DNA of 64,000 nt from an uncultured Bryobacterales bacterium (GTDB lineage Bacteria; Acidobacteriota; Terriglobia; Bryobacterales; UBA6623). The notes below the pieces were generated by a model. It did not search any database and was not told the DNA's origin. It was given only the letters and a program-made list of their open reading frames with translations. Below, piece by piece: positions 1 to 8,407 of this stretch. Made by a program: the position numbers and the translations under genes. How positions within the stretch are numbered: position 1 is the stretch's first letter; the number at the start of each line of letters is the position of its first letter. The stretch is from positions 4,228,062 to 4,292,061 of the forward strand of contig OX638379.1 of assembly GCA_951813605.1 (NCBI GenBank). The letters run 5' to 3'.

Positions 1-654
1 ACTCCCACGGGGGATTTTCGGACGAAGCGTGGCCTCGGAAAGAATGCGTTTACGTTGCCGGACCGCGCAAGTGTTGTAGACCCATCGCTTATGGTCACCA
101 GCTTCGACCACTAGTGCTTCCAGAACCTCCCGGGGAAAATCGCGTGGGGCCGCTGAAAGGTCGATTTCCACCGTTGAGATGCCTGCGCTCTTGATCCGCT
201 CCAGTTTCTGATCATCGATTCCGTGCGTTACCCGAATCTCAATGAGCAGAGGGCGATCCTTAACGTAGGCGATAACGTCGGGGATGAAGTCTCCCAATCG
301 CTGCTCTAGCGCAACAGAGTCCAGTTGGTAGCGTCCCTCTGGTGCAATGACCTTCGGCGGTCTGTGCAAGAACTCGATTCCCACGCTCGGTAGCACGATC
401 TCCTTGCGTCTTTCCAGAATTTCCTTTGCAGCTCGGTGGAGCGCCGTTTCTACCGCCGTTGGGCAGTCACCGCCCGCAGCATGGGCAAAGTGGTGCTCCC
501 GAATTGGGCCCTTTTTCGCAACTAGTCGATCACCACAACGCGGACACACACACTCACATTCGAGACCACTCGCTACCTCGGAAATGTGCAGGAGCTTCCC
601 TTCCCTGACACCGTGGTGCAGGCGGAGCGGGTGTTGTGCATCTGAGTTCCGCAC
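1..654 (-). CDS. CoiA-like nuclease, partial at left edge
   Basis: An open minus-strand frame enters from the left edge and reads at least 218 codons from a GTG at 652-654. Near residues 35-55 it has a CPRCG zinc-binding pair followed by an HHFAHA motif. Around residues 105-140 it has GDFIPDVIAY...LLIEIRVTHGIDDQK, a PD-(D/E)XK-like core. This arrangement is that of the CoiA-like family (competence protein CoiA and many prophage homologues), predicted to cut DNA. The C-terminus lies outside the window. An in-frame TGA about 57 nt upstream of the GTG limits the start; no clear ribosome binding site is seen. It diverges from the packaging genes and could be a phage edge gene or chromosomal. The family call is by recognition of motifs only. 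Confidence 0.6.
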   Translation of the reverse strand, partial: MRNSDAQHPLRLHHGVREGKLLHISEVASGLECECVCPRCGDRLVAKKGPIREHHFAHAAGGDCPTAVETALHRAAKEILERRKEIVLPSVGIEFLHRPPKVIAPEGRYQLDSVALEQRLGDFIPDVIAYVKDRPLLIEIRVTHGIDDQKLERIKSAGISTVEIDLSAAPRDFPREVLEALVVEAGDHKRWVYNTCAVRQRKRILSEATLRPKIPRGS

Positions 655-800
655 GGGTTGGCTGCTAGCGGGACGACTCGAGCGTGACGGCTTTGCCCGT
701 CGTTGGGCTCAAGGAACGTTTGACGTTGTACCCAAGCAGCGCGTTCCATCAGGGAATACGAAGCGCGCTACGCAATTCAACACCCCTACGCGCACGCGAG

Positions 801-821
801 GGTCGGTGGTAGCGTGAGCGC
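801..821 (+). promoter_or_regulatory. Late-type promoter box, leaderless start of terS
   Basis: A GGTCGGTGGTAGCGT box is followed by six bases and the ATG at 822. It matches the other six boxes in the structural region. TAGCGT (810-815) would be the -10 element in an extended TGN form, which places the transcript start at or within a base or two of the ATG. Confidence 0.55.
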
Positions 822-1154
822 ATGACGGCGAACCAGAAAGCGTTCCTGGCGGCGTTCGCCAAGGTCGGCAACGTCCAGGCAGCCGCGGATGCGGCGGGTA
901 TCGACCGCAGCACCCACTACAGGTGGATGAAACGAAACTCGAGGTATCGGCAACGGTTCGAGTTTGCGCGCGAAGCTGCAGCCGACGCCCTGGAGGCCGT
1001 AGCGCGGCGCCGGGCGATCGAGGGCAGCGATCAGCTCTTGATGTTCCTGCTGAAGGGGCTGCGGCCGGAGGTCTACCGCGAGCGCACGGAGCATCACTTT
1101 GGAAATGTCCCTGGGGAGTTCACGTTCACCATCGGCGGCGGCGCGCCGGAGTAG
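822..1154 (+). CDS. Terminase small subunit (TerS)
   Basis: A 110-aa protein with an N-terminal helix-turn-helix at about residues 10-40 (NVQAAADAAGIDRSTHYRWM) and a helical remainder, the usual build of small terminase subunits that recognise the packaging site and recruit the large subunit. It opens the packaging module and overlaps terL by about 50 bp, which suggests translational coupling. The start is the ATG placed six bases after the conserved promoter box. Assignment rests on the HTH, the size and the position directly before terL. Confidence 0.8.
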   Translation: MTANQKAFLAAFAKVGNVQAAADAAGIDRSTHYRWMKRNSRYRQRFEFAREAAADALEAVARRRAIEGSDQLLMFLLKGLRPEVYRERTEHHFGNVPGEFTFTIGGGAPE

Positions 1155-2340
1155 CCGGTTCAACCGGCCCTGGCTGTACCCGAAGCAGCGAGAAGCCCTG
1201 TTCGACCCGGCGCGGTACTCCCTGATCGAGGCGAGCACGAAGAGCGGAAAGACGGTCGGTGCGATCGCCTGGCTGATCGAGCAGGCGCTCAAGGGCGGTC
1301 TAGGCAACTACTGGTGGGTCGCCCCGACGTACAGCCAGGCCGAGGTCGCCTACCGTCGCATCCGGGACGGACTTCCGGCCCCTGTGCGGCGGTGCACGGA
1401 GCGGCCTCCAACTGTCACGTTTCCGAACGGGGCCGTCCTGTGGTGCAAGTCCGGCGAGATCCCCGACAACCTGTACGGCGACGACGTGGCCGCTGCGGTG
1501 GCCGACGAGGCTTCGCGGATGCGCGAGGAATCCTGGCACGCGCTGCGTTCGACTCTGACCGCGACAGGCGGGCCGATCCGCATTATCGGCAATGTCCACG
1601 GGCGGCGGAACTGGTTCTACCGCCTCGCCCGCAAAGCTGAATCGGGAGCGCCAGGGATGGCGTATCACCGCATTACGGCGCATGATGCCGTGGAAGCCGG
1701 CGTGCTGGACGCCGCCGAAATCGAGGACGCCAAGCGGAACCTGCCCGCCCATGTGTTCCGCGAGCTGTACGAGGCCGAGGCCGCAGACGATGCCAGCAAC
1801 CCGTTTGGCGAAGAGGCGATCCGCGCCTGCGTCGCGCCGCTCTCGCAGAAACCCCCGGTCGCGTGGGGATGGGACCTGGCCAAGGCCGTGGACTGGACCG
1901 TGGGCATCGCTCTCGACGAGGACGGTCGCGCGTGCCGCTTCGAGCGCTGGCAGGGAGTTCCGTGGGGCGACACGGTGCGGCGCATTCATGCGGCGACCGG
2001 CAGCACGTCGGCGCTGGTGGACTCCACCGGGCTTGGCGATCCCATTGTCGAGCGGCTGCAGCAGGAAACCGGCGGCAGCTACGAGGGCTTCGTATTCAGC
2101 GCCCGGAGCAAGCAGCAGCTCATGGAAGGCTTGGCTGCCGCGATCCAGGCCGGAGAGCTTGCCTTCCCGGACGGCCCCGTTTCCTCCGAGCTGCAGGAGT
2201 TCGAGTACGAGTACACGCGCACAGGCGTCCGATATGCCGCCCCCGAGGGCCTGCACGACGACTGCGTGTGCGCCCTGGCGCTGGCCTGGCGGAAGTTCAC
2301 GCAGCCGGTCATCCGGTGGGGCGCGGTGCCGGCCGCGTAG
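1105..2340 (+). CDS. Terminase large subunit (TerL)
   Basis: ATPase-nuclease that drives DNA into the prohead. The Walker A motif STKSGKT lies near residue 45. A Walker B-like AAAVADEAS lies near residue 130. The C-terminal RNase H-fold nuclease carries WGWDLAKAVDWT, ALVDSTGLGD and LHDDCVCALALAW, supplying the metal-binding aspartates. At 411 aa it is at the short end for TerL. The ATG at 1105 is preferred over a TTG six bases upstream; both lie inside terS. It ends just before the portal promoter box at 2341. Confidence 0.92.
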   Translation: MSLGSSRSPSAAARRSSRFNRPWLYPKQREALFDPARYSLIEASTKSGKTVGAIAWLIEQALKGGLGNYWWVAPTYSQAEVAYRRIRDGLPAPVRRCTERPPTVTFPNGAVLWCKSGEIPDNLYGDDVAAAVADEASRMREESWHALRSTLTATGGPIRIIGNVHGRRNWFYRLARKAESGAPGMAYHRITAHDAVEAGVLDAAEIEDAKRNLPAHVFRELYEAEAADDASNPFGEEAIRACVAPLSQKPPVAWGWDLAKAVDWTVGIALDEDGRACRFERWQGVPWGDTVRRIHAATGSTSALVDSTGLGDPIVERLQQETGGSYEGFVFSARSKQQLMEGLAAAIQAGELAFPDGPVSSELQEFEYEYTRTGVRYAAPEGLHDDCVCALALAWRKFTQPVIRWGAVPAA

Positions 2341-2362
2341 GGGCTCGCGGTATTGTGCGCCT
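2341..2362 (+). promoter_or_regulatory. Late-type promoter box, leaderless start of portal
   Basis: GGGCTCGCGGTATTGT begins directly after the terL stop codon. TATTGT (2351-2356) is followed by six bases and the portal ATG at 2363. This is the most divergent member of the box family (TATTGT in place of TAGYGT, CGG in place of TGA), but its spacing to the start is identical. Confidence 0.5.
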
Positions 2363-4384
2363 ATGCCGGTACCGCTGATGCGCCGCGCACGCAAGGCCTG
2401 GCGAGTCTTCCGCAACCCCGTCCGGGATGACGACGGCTTCATCCACGCGGCGCGTACGTACCTGGACATCGATCTGAATCTCCGGCTGTCAAGCGTGGTA
2501 ATGCCGCCGGTGAGCTGGGCCGCCCGGACATTCCTGGAAGCCCCGCTGCAGGTGCTCCAGCGCACGCCGGACGGCTTCGAGCCGCTGGAGACGCATCCGG
2601 TCCTGGACCTGATGGACGCGCCCACGCCGCACAGCTCGCATGCCGACTGGTGGATGGCGGCGGTGACCGACTGGCTGATCCGCGGCAACGGCTACGCCAT
2701 CAAGGACCGCGACCGGGCCGGCACGGTGCGCTGGCTGTGGTACGCCCCCGCCGAGTGCATGGAGGTCATCGGCGCTGACGGACGCTTCCTGGGCGACTCC
2801 ATCGCCTACCGCTACTCGCCTCCGTACCGCCCGGCGATCGCCTACACCGCCGAGGACGTGGTGCACTTCCGGCACGGCATCGACCCAGCGCATCCGCGCT
2901 GCGGCCTGTCTCCGCTGGCGTCGATCCTGCGCGAGGCCGTCACCGACCGGGAAGCCGCCGAGTTCACCTACTACGTCCTGCGGAATCTCGGCGTGCCCGG
3001 CATGGTGCTGACGCCAAAGGAGAAGGTCGAAATCTCCGACGCGGACTTGAACAAGACCCGCAAGCAGGTGATGCAGTCGTTCAGCGGCCCCCGGCGCGGC
3101 GAGCCGGTCATCATGCGGAGCCAGACCGAGGTCAAGCAGTACGAGACGAAGCTGGCGGGCATGGACCTGGCTGCGATCCGCAACATCTCCGAGGAGCGCG
3201 TGTGCGCCGCCCTGGGCATCCCGGCGTCGGTCATCGGATTCGGCACGGGCCTCCAGCAGACCAAGGTCGGCGCGACGATGCGCGAGCAGCGCCGGCAGGC
3301 GTGGGAGGACTGCATGATCCCGATGCAGCGGGCGATGGCCGTGCAGCTGTGGCGGCAGCTGATGCCGGACTTCGCGGGCGACCCGGAGAACTACCGGCTC
3401 GCGTTCGACCGCAGCGGCATCGAGGCATTGCGGGAAGGCCGCTCCGAGGCCGCGAAGCGGGTGGTCGTGCTGGTCAAGGGCGGGATCGTCACGCCGAACG
3501 AGGCCCGCATGGAGATCGGCATGGATGCCATCGAGGGCGGCGACGAACTGGCGGCGAGCGCGGTTCCGGGCGTCTCCGCCGCTGCGTCCGCACCCAAGGC
3601 GCTCGGTGCGAAGGCGCTGAAGCGCCCCACGCGGCTCCAGCGGGATGCCATCGCCATGATCGACCGGGTGTACGCCGGCCTCTGGCCGCCGTTCGCCCGG
3701 CAGGTCGGCGCGATTCTGGACGAGCTCGGCGAACTGGTGGAGCGGGCCGCCCGCGACATCCTCGGACCCAAGCAGCTGGCCGCGACGGTCGAGGAGGAGC
3801 AGCTGGTCCTCGCCATCATGGACCGCGTGGAGCGCTACCTCGAGAGAGACCCGCCGCAAGTGGCGCTGCTCAGGGCCGCCGAGCAGCAGTACATCCAGAC
3901 GGCAGCCGCGATGTACAGGGAAATCGGCATCCTGCTCGGCGTCGAGATCGGCATGCCGGACCCGGTGGAGGTCGAGATCATGGCCGAGGGCGGGCGGCGC
4001 GCCGGGCTGATCGACCTCGACAGGCAGGCGCGCGACAGCCTGTTCCGCGAGCTCGCCGATGCCAGGGCGCACTCCGAGGGACCGGCGACGATCATCGAGC
4101 GGCTGGAGGACCGGATTCCCGCCGGGCCGTGGCGCAGCGCCAGCTATCGCGCCGAGATCATCGCCCGCACCGAGGTCAAGCACGCGCAGCGCATGTCCAC
4201 GACGCGGGCCTACCGGGACAGCGGCATCGTCACCGGGCTGCTCGTCTACGATGCGCGGCTCGGCCCGACGGACGAGGAATGCGAGGAGCGGGCGGGGCGC
4301 ACGGTGACGTTCCGCGAGGGCGACCGGATGATGGCCGAGGAGCACCCCAACGGGACACTGGACTTCGGCCCGGTCGTCGCTTGA
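2363..4384 (+). CDS. Portal protein fused to MuF-like head morphogenesis domain
   Basis: A 673-aa protein. Residues 1 to about 400 match HK97-family portal proteins: the clip and stem region, a LIRGNGYAIK segment near residue 110, and the LGIPASVIGFG and TKVGATMREQRR motifs near 290-315. The portal forms the dodecameric DNA gate at one capsid vertex. Residues from about 590 on carry ARTEVKHAQRMSTTRAYRDSG and a later VYDARLGPTDEECEERAG, the signature of the Mu gpF minor head protein domain. Portal and MuF are usually separate genes; here one continuous frame joins them through a helical linker. The ATG is fixed by the promoter box; an in-frame extension further upstream would only translate terL in the wrong frame. 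Confidence 0.88.
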   Translation: MPVPLMRRARKAWRVFRNPVRDDDGFIHAARTYLDIDLNLRLSSVVMPPVSWAARTFLEAPLQVLQRTPDGFEPLETHPVLDLMDAPTPHSSHADWWMAAVTDWLIRGNGYAIKDRDRAGTVRWLWYAPAECMEVIGADGRFLGDSIAYRYSPPYRPAIAYTAEDVVHFRHGIDPAHPRCGLSPLASILREAVTDREAAEFTYYVLRNLGVPGMVLTPKEKVEISDADLNKTRKQVMQSFSGPRRGEPVIMRSQTEVKQYETKLAGMDLAAIRNISEERVCAALGIPASVIGFGTGLQQTKVGATMREQRRQAWEDCMIPMQRAMAVQLWRQLMPDFAGDPENYRLAFDRSGIEALREGRSEAAKRVVVLVKGGIVTPNEARMEIGMDAIEGGDELAASAVPGVSAAASAPKALGAKALKRPTRLQRDAIAMIDRVYAGLWPPFARQVGAILDELGELVERAARDILGPKQLAATVEEEQLVLAIMDRVERYLERDPPQVALLRAAEQQYIQTAAAMYREIGILLGVEIGMPDPVEVEIMAEGGRRAGLIDLDRQARDSLFRELADARAHSEGPATIIERLEDRIPAGPWRSASYRAEIIARTEVKHAQRMSTTRAYRDSGIVTGLLVYDARLGPTDEECEERAGRTVTFREGDRMMAEEHPNGTLDFGPVVA

Positions 4385-4395
4385 CAGGGAAGCGC

Positions 4396-4419
4396 GGGGT
4401 CCGTGGTAGTGTCCGCGTA
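4396..4419 (+). promoter_or_regulatory. Late-type promoter box, leaderless GTG of protease gene
   Basis: GGGGTCCGTGGTAGTGT (4396-4412) is followed by seven bases and the GTG at 4420. A TTGACA occurs at 4382-4387, overlapping the portal stop, but the gap to TAGTGT is 20 bp, longer than usual for a -35/-10 pair. The conserved GGGGTCCGTG seems to take the place of a standard -35. Confidence 0.55.
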
Positions 4420-4974
4420 GTGGCTGGACACAAGCGGTTCCGGGTCAAGGCCGTCTCCGAGAACGGGAGCGGCACCGCAGTCTTCGCCACGTTCAACGTA
4501 GCGGACCTGGATCGCGACCTGACCGTGCCGGGCGCGTTCGGAAAACAAGACGTTCCGCTCGTGCCCGCGCATGACTGGGGCCATGTCCCGATCGGCAAGG
4601 GCAAGATCCGCGAGACGGCGACCGAGGCGCTGATCGACTTCCAGCTGAACCTCGACATCCAGGCCGCCAAGGACTGGCACGAGGCGCTGAAGTTCGACCT
4701 GGCCAACGAGCCGCCGCTCCAGGAGTGGAGCTACGGCTACGAGGTCATCGACGCGGAATACGAGACGCGGGACGGGGAGGAAATCCGCGTCCTCAAGCGG
4801 ATCAAGGTTTTCGAGGTTTCCCCGGTCCTGAAGGGAGCCGGGATCAACACCCGCACGCTCGACGTGAAGCGACAGGGACAGACCGGCGAAGACGAGGATT
4901 CGGTCGACGGGACGGCGCTGTTCGCGGCGCATCAGGAGACTCTGGCTCGCATCGCGGGCCACATCGGGAGGTAA
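4420..4974 (+). CDS. HK97-type prohead protease
   Basis: A 184-aa serine protease of the HK97 gp4 (U35) family, which matures the prohead by cleaving the capsid N-terminal scaffold. The catalytic region shows PAHDWGH near residue 50 and EWSYGYEV near residue 105, the expected His and Ser blocks; an LDRDLTVPGAF block precedes them. It lies directly before the capsid gene (4-bp gap), as in HK97. The GTG start is set by the leaderless promoter box; no ribosome binding site precedes it. Confidence 0.9.
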   Translation: MAGHKRFRVKAVSENGSGTAVFATFNVADLDRDLTVPGAFGKQDVPLVPAHDWGHVPIGKGKIRETATEALIDFQLNLDIQAAKDWHEALKFDLANEPPLQEWSYGYEVIDAEYETRDGEEIRVLKRIKVFEVSPVLKGAGINTRTLDVKRQGQTGEDEDSVDGTALFAAHQETLARIAGHIGR

Positions 4975-4977
4975 GCA

Positions 4978-6264
4978 ATGCGCAACAAGCAGCTCGTGGA
5001 GAAGCGCAAGGAGCTGGACGCCAAGCGCGGCATCCTGGCAAGGGTGTTCGAGCAGGCCAGGACCGACGGCGGCGAGCACGACCTGTCGAGGGTCAAGACC
5101 TTCGGCGAGGAGGATGTCTCGGCGCTGAAGCCGGCCCGGATCGCCGACAGGATCCACAAGGCCAACGAGGAGCTCAACGCGATCAGCGCCGAGGTCGCGG
5201 AGCTCGCCAAGGTCGACACTGCCTACAACGACCAGAAGCGCCGCGAGTTCAACGCGCAGGCGCAGGGCGTCGAGCCCGCACCGGGTCCGGGCGAGAAGCC
5301 GGCCAGCAAGTCCCTCGGTCAGCTGATCGTGGAGTCCGGCATCGTCAAGCGCTCCCTGGAGTCCGGCCAGTCCGGGATCAAGACGGTCATCGGCCACGGT
5401 TCCGTGTCGTTCTCAGCCGCCGCAGCCGCGTCGAAAGCCGTGTTCCAGACCACTGCGGGATGGGAGCCGGAGACCACGCGCATCGGGCGGCTGGTCGAGC
5501 TGGAGTACCGCCCGGTGCAGGTCCTCGACCTGATCCCGCCCGGCACCACGGGCCAGGCCGCCGTGGTCTACATGGCCCAGACCACGCGCACGATGGCGGC
5601 TGCCGAGCGAGCGGAGAACACCGCCTACCCCGAGAGCGAGTTCGCGCTCGAGGAGCGCACCAGCCCGGTGCGCTCCATCGGCCACCGGCTGCCGGTCACC
5701 GACGAGCAGATGGCGGATGTCGCGGGACTCCAGTCGTACCTGGACAACCTGATGGTCGCGGGCTGCAACGAGCGCCTGGACGGGCAGATCCTCAACGGCG
5801 ACGGCACCGCGCCCAACCTCGAGGGCATCCTGAACACCACCAACGTCCAGACGGAGGCGAAAACGGAGGGCGTCAATGCCTTCGACACCGTCTACAACGC
5901 CCTGACGAAAGTCCGCCTGACCGGGCGGGCGATGCCGAACCGGGTGTTCATGCACCCGCAGGACTGGCAGAAAATCCGCACCGCCAAGGACGCGGACGGA
6001 AACTACCTCTACGGACCGCCCCAGGATGCGGGGCCGATGCGGATCTGGGGCCTGCCGGTCACCGAAACCGATCATCTGGCGGAAGGCACGGCCCTGGTCG
6101 CCGACCTGCAGAAGTGCCAGCTGTTCGAGCGCATGGGCATCGAGGTCGAGATCGGCTACGTGAGCGACGACTTCTCCCACGGCCGCCGCACCATCCGCGC
6201 CGGACGCCGCGTGGCCTTCGCGGTCTACCGCCCGCTGTCGTTCTGCACGGTCACGGGGCTCTGA
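4978..6264 (+). CDS. HK97-fold major capsid protein
   Basis: A 428-aa capsid subunit. Residues 1 to about 115 are highly charged and helical, the delta (scaffold) domain that the upstream protease would remove. The remainder has HK97 gp5-like features: the LPVTDEQMADVAGLQSYLDN spine helix near 245-265, NLEGILNT near 285, MHPQDWQKIR near 325, GLPVTETDH near 355 and a C-terminal DFSHGRRTIRAGRRVAFAVYRP strand near 405. A ribosome binding site (GGGAGGT) stands about five bases before the ATG. Its stop overlaps the next start (TGATG). Confidence 0.93.
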   Translation: MRNKQLVEKRKELDAKRGILARVFEQARTDGGEHDLSRVKTFGEEDVSALKPARIADRIHKANEELNAISAEVAELAKVDTAYNDQKRREFNAQAQGVEPAPGPGEKPASKSLGQLIVESGIVKRSLESGQSGIKTVIGHGSVSFSAAAAASKAVFQTTAGWEPETTRIGRLVELEYRPVQVLDLIPPGTTGQAAVVYMAQTTRTMAAAERAENTAYPESEFALEERTSPVRSIGHRLPVTDEQMADVAGLQSYLDNLMVAGCNERLDGQILNGDGTAPNLEGILNTTNVQTEAKTEGVNAFDTVYNALTKVRLTGRAMPNRVFMHPQDWQKIRTAKDADGNYLYGPPQDAGPMRIWGLPVTETDHLAEGTALVADLQKCQLFERMGIEVEIGYVSDDFSHGRRTIRAGRRVAFAVYRPLSFCTVTGL

Positions 6265-6488
6265 TGATGCGCAAGCTGAGCGACATCTTCTACGAAGCCG
6301 ACCGACGCCTGTTCCTGACCGCGGACCGCAGCCGCGTGGTGGAGGAAGGCGACCCGCACGCCCGCTTCCTGTTCGCCCGTCCGGGCACGCGCATCCGGGC
6401 GGCCGACGCCGAGCGGTACGGACTGGTGAAGGCCCGCAAGCGAGCTCCGAACAAGGCCCGCAAGCAGGGGGCCGGCAAGGGGGCTTGA
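6264..6488 (+). CDS. Small head-module protein of unknown function
   Basis: A 74-aa protein starting inside the capsid stop codon (TGATG), so probably translationally coupled. It has a hydrophilic core with HARFLFARPGTRI near residue 35 and a lysine/arginine-rich tail. Small basic proteins of this size often follow capsid genes in HK97-like phages. No family was recognised; the coding call rests on the overlap, frame and position. Confidence 0.6.
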   Translation: MMRKLSDIFYEADRRLFLTADRSRVVEEGDPHARFLFARPGTRIRAADAERYGLVKARKRAPNKARKQGAGKGA

Positions 6489-6496
6489 CGGGCGTG

Positions 6497-6715
6497 ATGC
6501 CGAAGCCGGATCCGCAATGCGCCGACTGCGGCGGTTCCGGGCTCGTCCGCAAGCTGCGCACCCGCATCAGCGCCTACGGCGAGCGGCGCAGGAAGCTGGC
6601 CCCGCCGCAGAAGTGCCAGTGCCTGCTCCGGGCCGAGAAGCGGGAGCGCAAGCGCCGGGCGCGCGCGCTCCAGCGGACGCAGCGCCATCAGCCAGCACGG
6701 ATGGCAGCGGGATGA
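6497..6715 (+). CDS. Small zinc-ribbon-like protein
   Basis: A 72-aa basic protein with CADCGGSG near the N-terminus and a CQC pair about 30 residues later, resembling a DnaJ-type or zinc-ribbon metal site. It sits between the small capsid-adjacent gene and the head-tail connector. An in-frame TTG at 6485 and a GTG at 6494 are alternatives to the ATG chosen. Function unknown. Confidence 0.5.
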   Translation: MPKPDPQCADCGGSGLVRKLRTRISAYGERRRKLAPPQKCQCLLRAEKRERKRRARALQRTQRHQPARMAAG

Positions 6716-6719
6716 CGGC

Positions 6720-7250
6720 ATGGCGATCCTCAACGCAGACCAGCTCCTGGAGCATGTCGAGACCGACCTGTCCGATGACGAGCTCCGAAGGCTGATCGCG
6801 GCTGCCGAGGCCGAGATCGTCGCCCGCTTCGGGAAACCCGACGAGCGCACCGAGGAGCTGCGCGGCGGCACCGTCGAGATCTTTCCGGCGGGCCGGGTCA
6901 AGACGGTCACCGCGGTGGTCGAGCGGCGCTCCCCTCAAGATCCGAACCCGGTCACGCTGGCCGCGGACGACTACCACCTCTCCCCGGGCAGCTGGCTCAC
7001 GCGGCTGCATGCCGGGCTGAACAAGCCGCTCTCTCGCGGCTGGGCTCCGGTGGTGACCGTGACGTACCAGGCGGTGGATGACAGCAAGGTGCGCGAGGGC
7101 GTGCTGATCGACCTGGTGCGGCTGGAACTGATGCACATCGGGGCCAGGAGCAGGCAGTCCGGCGAGATTGCCGTCACCGCCGCCGACTACAAGGCCGAGC
7201 GCATGGCCATCCTGGCGAGGCTCGAAACCGGCCTGGGGCTGGCGCTATGA
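6720..7250 (+). CDS. Head-tail connector protein, gp6-like
   Basis: A 176-aa protein resembling the HK97 gp6-like adaptor family (Phage_connect_1). It has an N-terminal helical repeat region (LSDDELRRLIAAAEAEI), a central beta segment around DDYHLSPGSW and a C-terminal helix region (LIDLVRLELMHI). It would form the ring below the portal. Its stop overlaps the next start by four bases, in the canonical order of connector genes. Confidence 0.75.
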   Translation: MAILNADQLLEHVETDLSDDELRRLIAAAEAEIVARFGKPDERTEELRGGTVEIFPAGRVKTVTAVVERRSPQDPNPVTLAADDYHLSPGSWLTRLHAGLNKPLSRGWAPVVTVTYQAVDDSKVREGVLIDLVRLELMHIGARSRQSGEIAVTAADYKAERMAILARLETGLGLAL

Positions 7251-7603
7251 CGGGCGCGGCGCGCTCCATGATGACGATGCGCGCCACGGTCGAGCGGCGC
7301 GGGGCATCGCCCGGCACGGACGAGTTCAACCAGCCGATCCCCGGGCCGTGGGAGACTCGGCACGCCGCCCTGCCGTGCCACGTGTGGGCCACGCTGGCTC
7401 GCCAGGCGGCCGACGCGGAGCGCGTGGTGACGGTGGAGGACCGCCGCATGATCTGCCCGCTGCGGACGGATATCAAGTCCGGCGACCGCGTCACGCAGGT
7501 CGCGGACCGCCGGGGCCGCGTGATCCATGGCCGCACCCTGCGGGTGGAGGCCGTGCACCCGCGCGCGACGCACGTGGTGGCGCTGCTGGGAGGCGAGCAA
7601 TGA
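7247..7603 (+). CDS. Head closure / head-tail joining protein
   Basis: A 118-aa protein of the phage head-tail adaptor type (gp16/gp7-like head closure knob): an early TVERRG strand, a PCHVWATL segment, a VEDRRMICPLRTDIKSGDRV stretch and a C-terminal RTLRVEAVHP strand. It lies between the connector and the gp10-like gene and overlaps both by four bases. It probably forms the ring that closes the DNA exit channel. Confidence 0.7.
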   Translation: MTGAARSMMTMRATVERRGASPGTDEFNQPIPGPWETRHAALPCHVWATLARQAADAERVVTVEDRRMICPLRTDIKSGDRVTQVADRRGRVIHGRTLRVEAVHPRATHVVALLGGEQ

Positions 7604-7917
7604 GCAAGGCCAGCTGGAACGGACACAAGGTGGAGGCGGCGATTCGCAACCGCGCCGTGCGCGCCGTCGCAAGAACGATGGCCGATGCGGTCAACCATGC
7701 CAAGGAGAATCACCCCGGATGGGAGAACCGCACCGGCACCGCCGAGGGCTCGATCAGGATCACGCATGCCGCCGATCGCCAGGGCAATGCGATTGTCGGC
7801 CGCTGGGGCAGCCAGGGCGTTGAGTACATGCTCAAGCTCGAGCTGTTCTACGGCGGCGCGCTCCGCAAGGCCGGCGACGCGCAGTATCCCAGCCTGAAGA
7901 GGTATCTCAAGGGATGA
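7600..7917 (+). CDS. HK97 gp10-like tail completion protein
   Basis: A 105-aa protein of the HK97 gp10/neck family: an N-terminal helix, AKENHPGWENRTGTAEGSI near residue 35 and YMLKLELFYGG near residue 70. It acts at the head-tail junction. The ATG is preceded by GGGAGG and overlaps the previous gene's stop. Order and overlaps fit the connector cluster. Confidence 0.75.
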   Translation: MSKASWNGHKVEAAIRNRAVRAVARTMADAVNHAKENHPGWENRTGTAEGSIRITHAADRQGNAIVGRWGSQGVEYMLKLELFYGGALRKAGDAQYPSLKRYLKG

Positions 7918-8339
7918 TTCCGAACGTCATCGGCGCGCTCGCGTCCTACCTGCTGGCTGACAGCGGCGTGGCGGCTCGCGCGGGCACTCGCGTGTACCCC
8001 ATGGAGCTGACCTTCACCACCGAGGGCAAGCTCGCCGGAACGGACCTCGAGATGCCGCAGGACTGCATCCTGCTGCGCCCCGCCGGCGGTTCCGACGACC
8101 GCAACATCCACGCTCTGCGAGTGGACGCTCTCTGCTACGGCGAGACGATGAGGAGCGCCGAACTGGTGCGCCTGGACCTGCATGCCGCCATGCGCCCGCT
8201 GGACCGCGTGAAGCAGGGAACGGTCCTGCTGCACGGAGCAACCCTGTCGTCGGGGGCCTCGGCATTCCGCGACCGCGACACCGCCTGGCCCGCGATGGTC
8301 GAGACGTGGCTGGTGCGGTTCGGGGCGGAGGCGGCCTAG
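7914..8339 (+). CDS. Tail terminator-like protein
   Basis: A 141-aa protein in the position of gpU-like tail terminators. It has an N-terminal helix with LASYLLADSGVAARAG and strands such as DCILLRPAGG and HALRVDALCYG. The pattern of helix, then LLRPAGG, then the DxLCYGxT strand and AExVRLDLHAAM helix is usual for this family. It ends the head-joining operon just before a strong hairpin. Confidence 0.65.
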   Translation: MIPNVIGALASYLLADSGVAARAGTRVYPMELTFTTEGKLAGTDLEMPQDCILLRPAGGSDDRNIHALRVDALCYGETMRSAELVRLDLHAAMRPLDRVKQGTVLLHGATLSSGASAFRDRDTAWPAMVETWLVRFGAEAA

Positions 8340-8350
8340 CTGCAAGAAAC

Positions 8351-8378
8351 GAGGGGGACGGCCGACACCGTCCCCCTC
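8351..8378 (+). terminator. Strong hairpin after head module
   Basis: An 11-bp perfect stem (GAGGGGGACGG with CCGTCCCCCTC) and a six-base loop start 11 bases after the tail terminator stop. There is no U-tract after it, so it may act as a transcript end or stabiliser and not as a classical intrinsic terminator. Confidence 0.5.
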
Positions 8379-8407
8379 GGGCCGCGAACGCCGGCACGAT
8401 GACAGAA

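Noticed and set aside
655..821. Search for an attL copy of the tRNA-Leu 3' end
   Set aside because: Only weak resemblance (GACTCGAGC) was found; no convincing repeat of the tRNA sequence.
2489..4345. Long minus-strand frames opposite phage and host genes
   Set aside because: They are shadows of high-GC genes with low-complexity arginine/leucine content and no domains.
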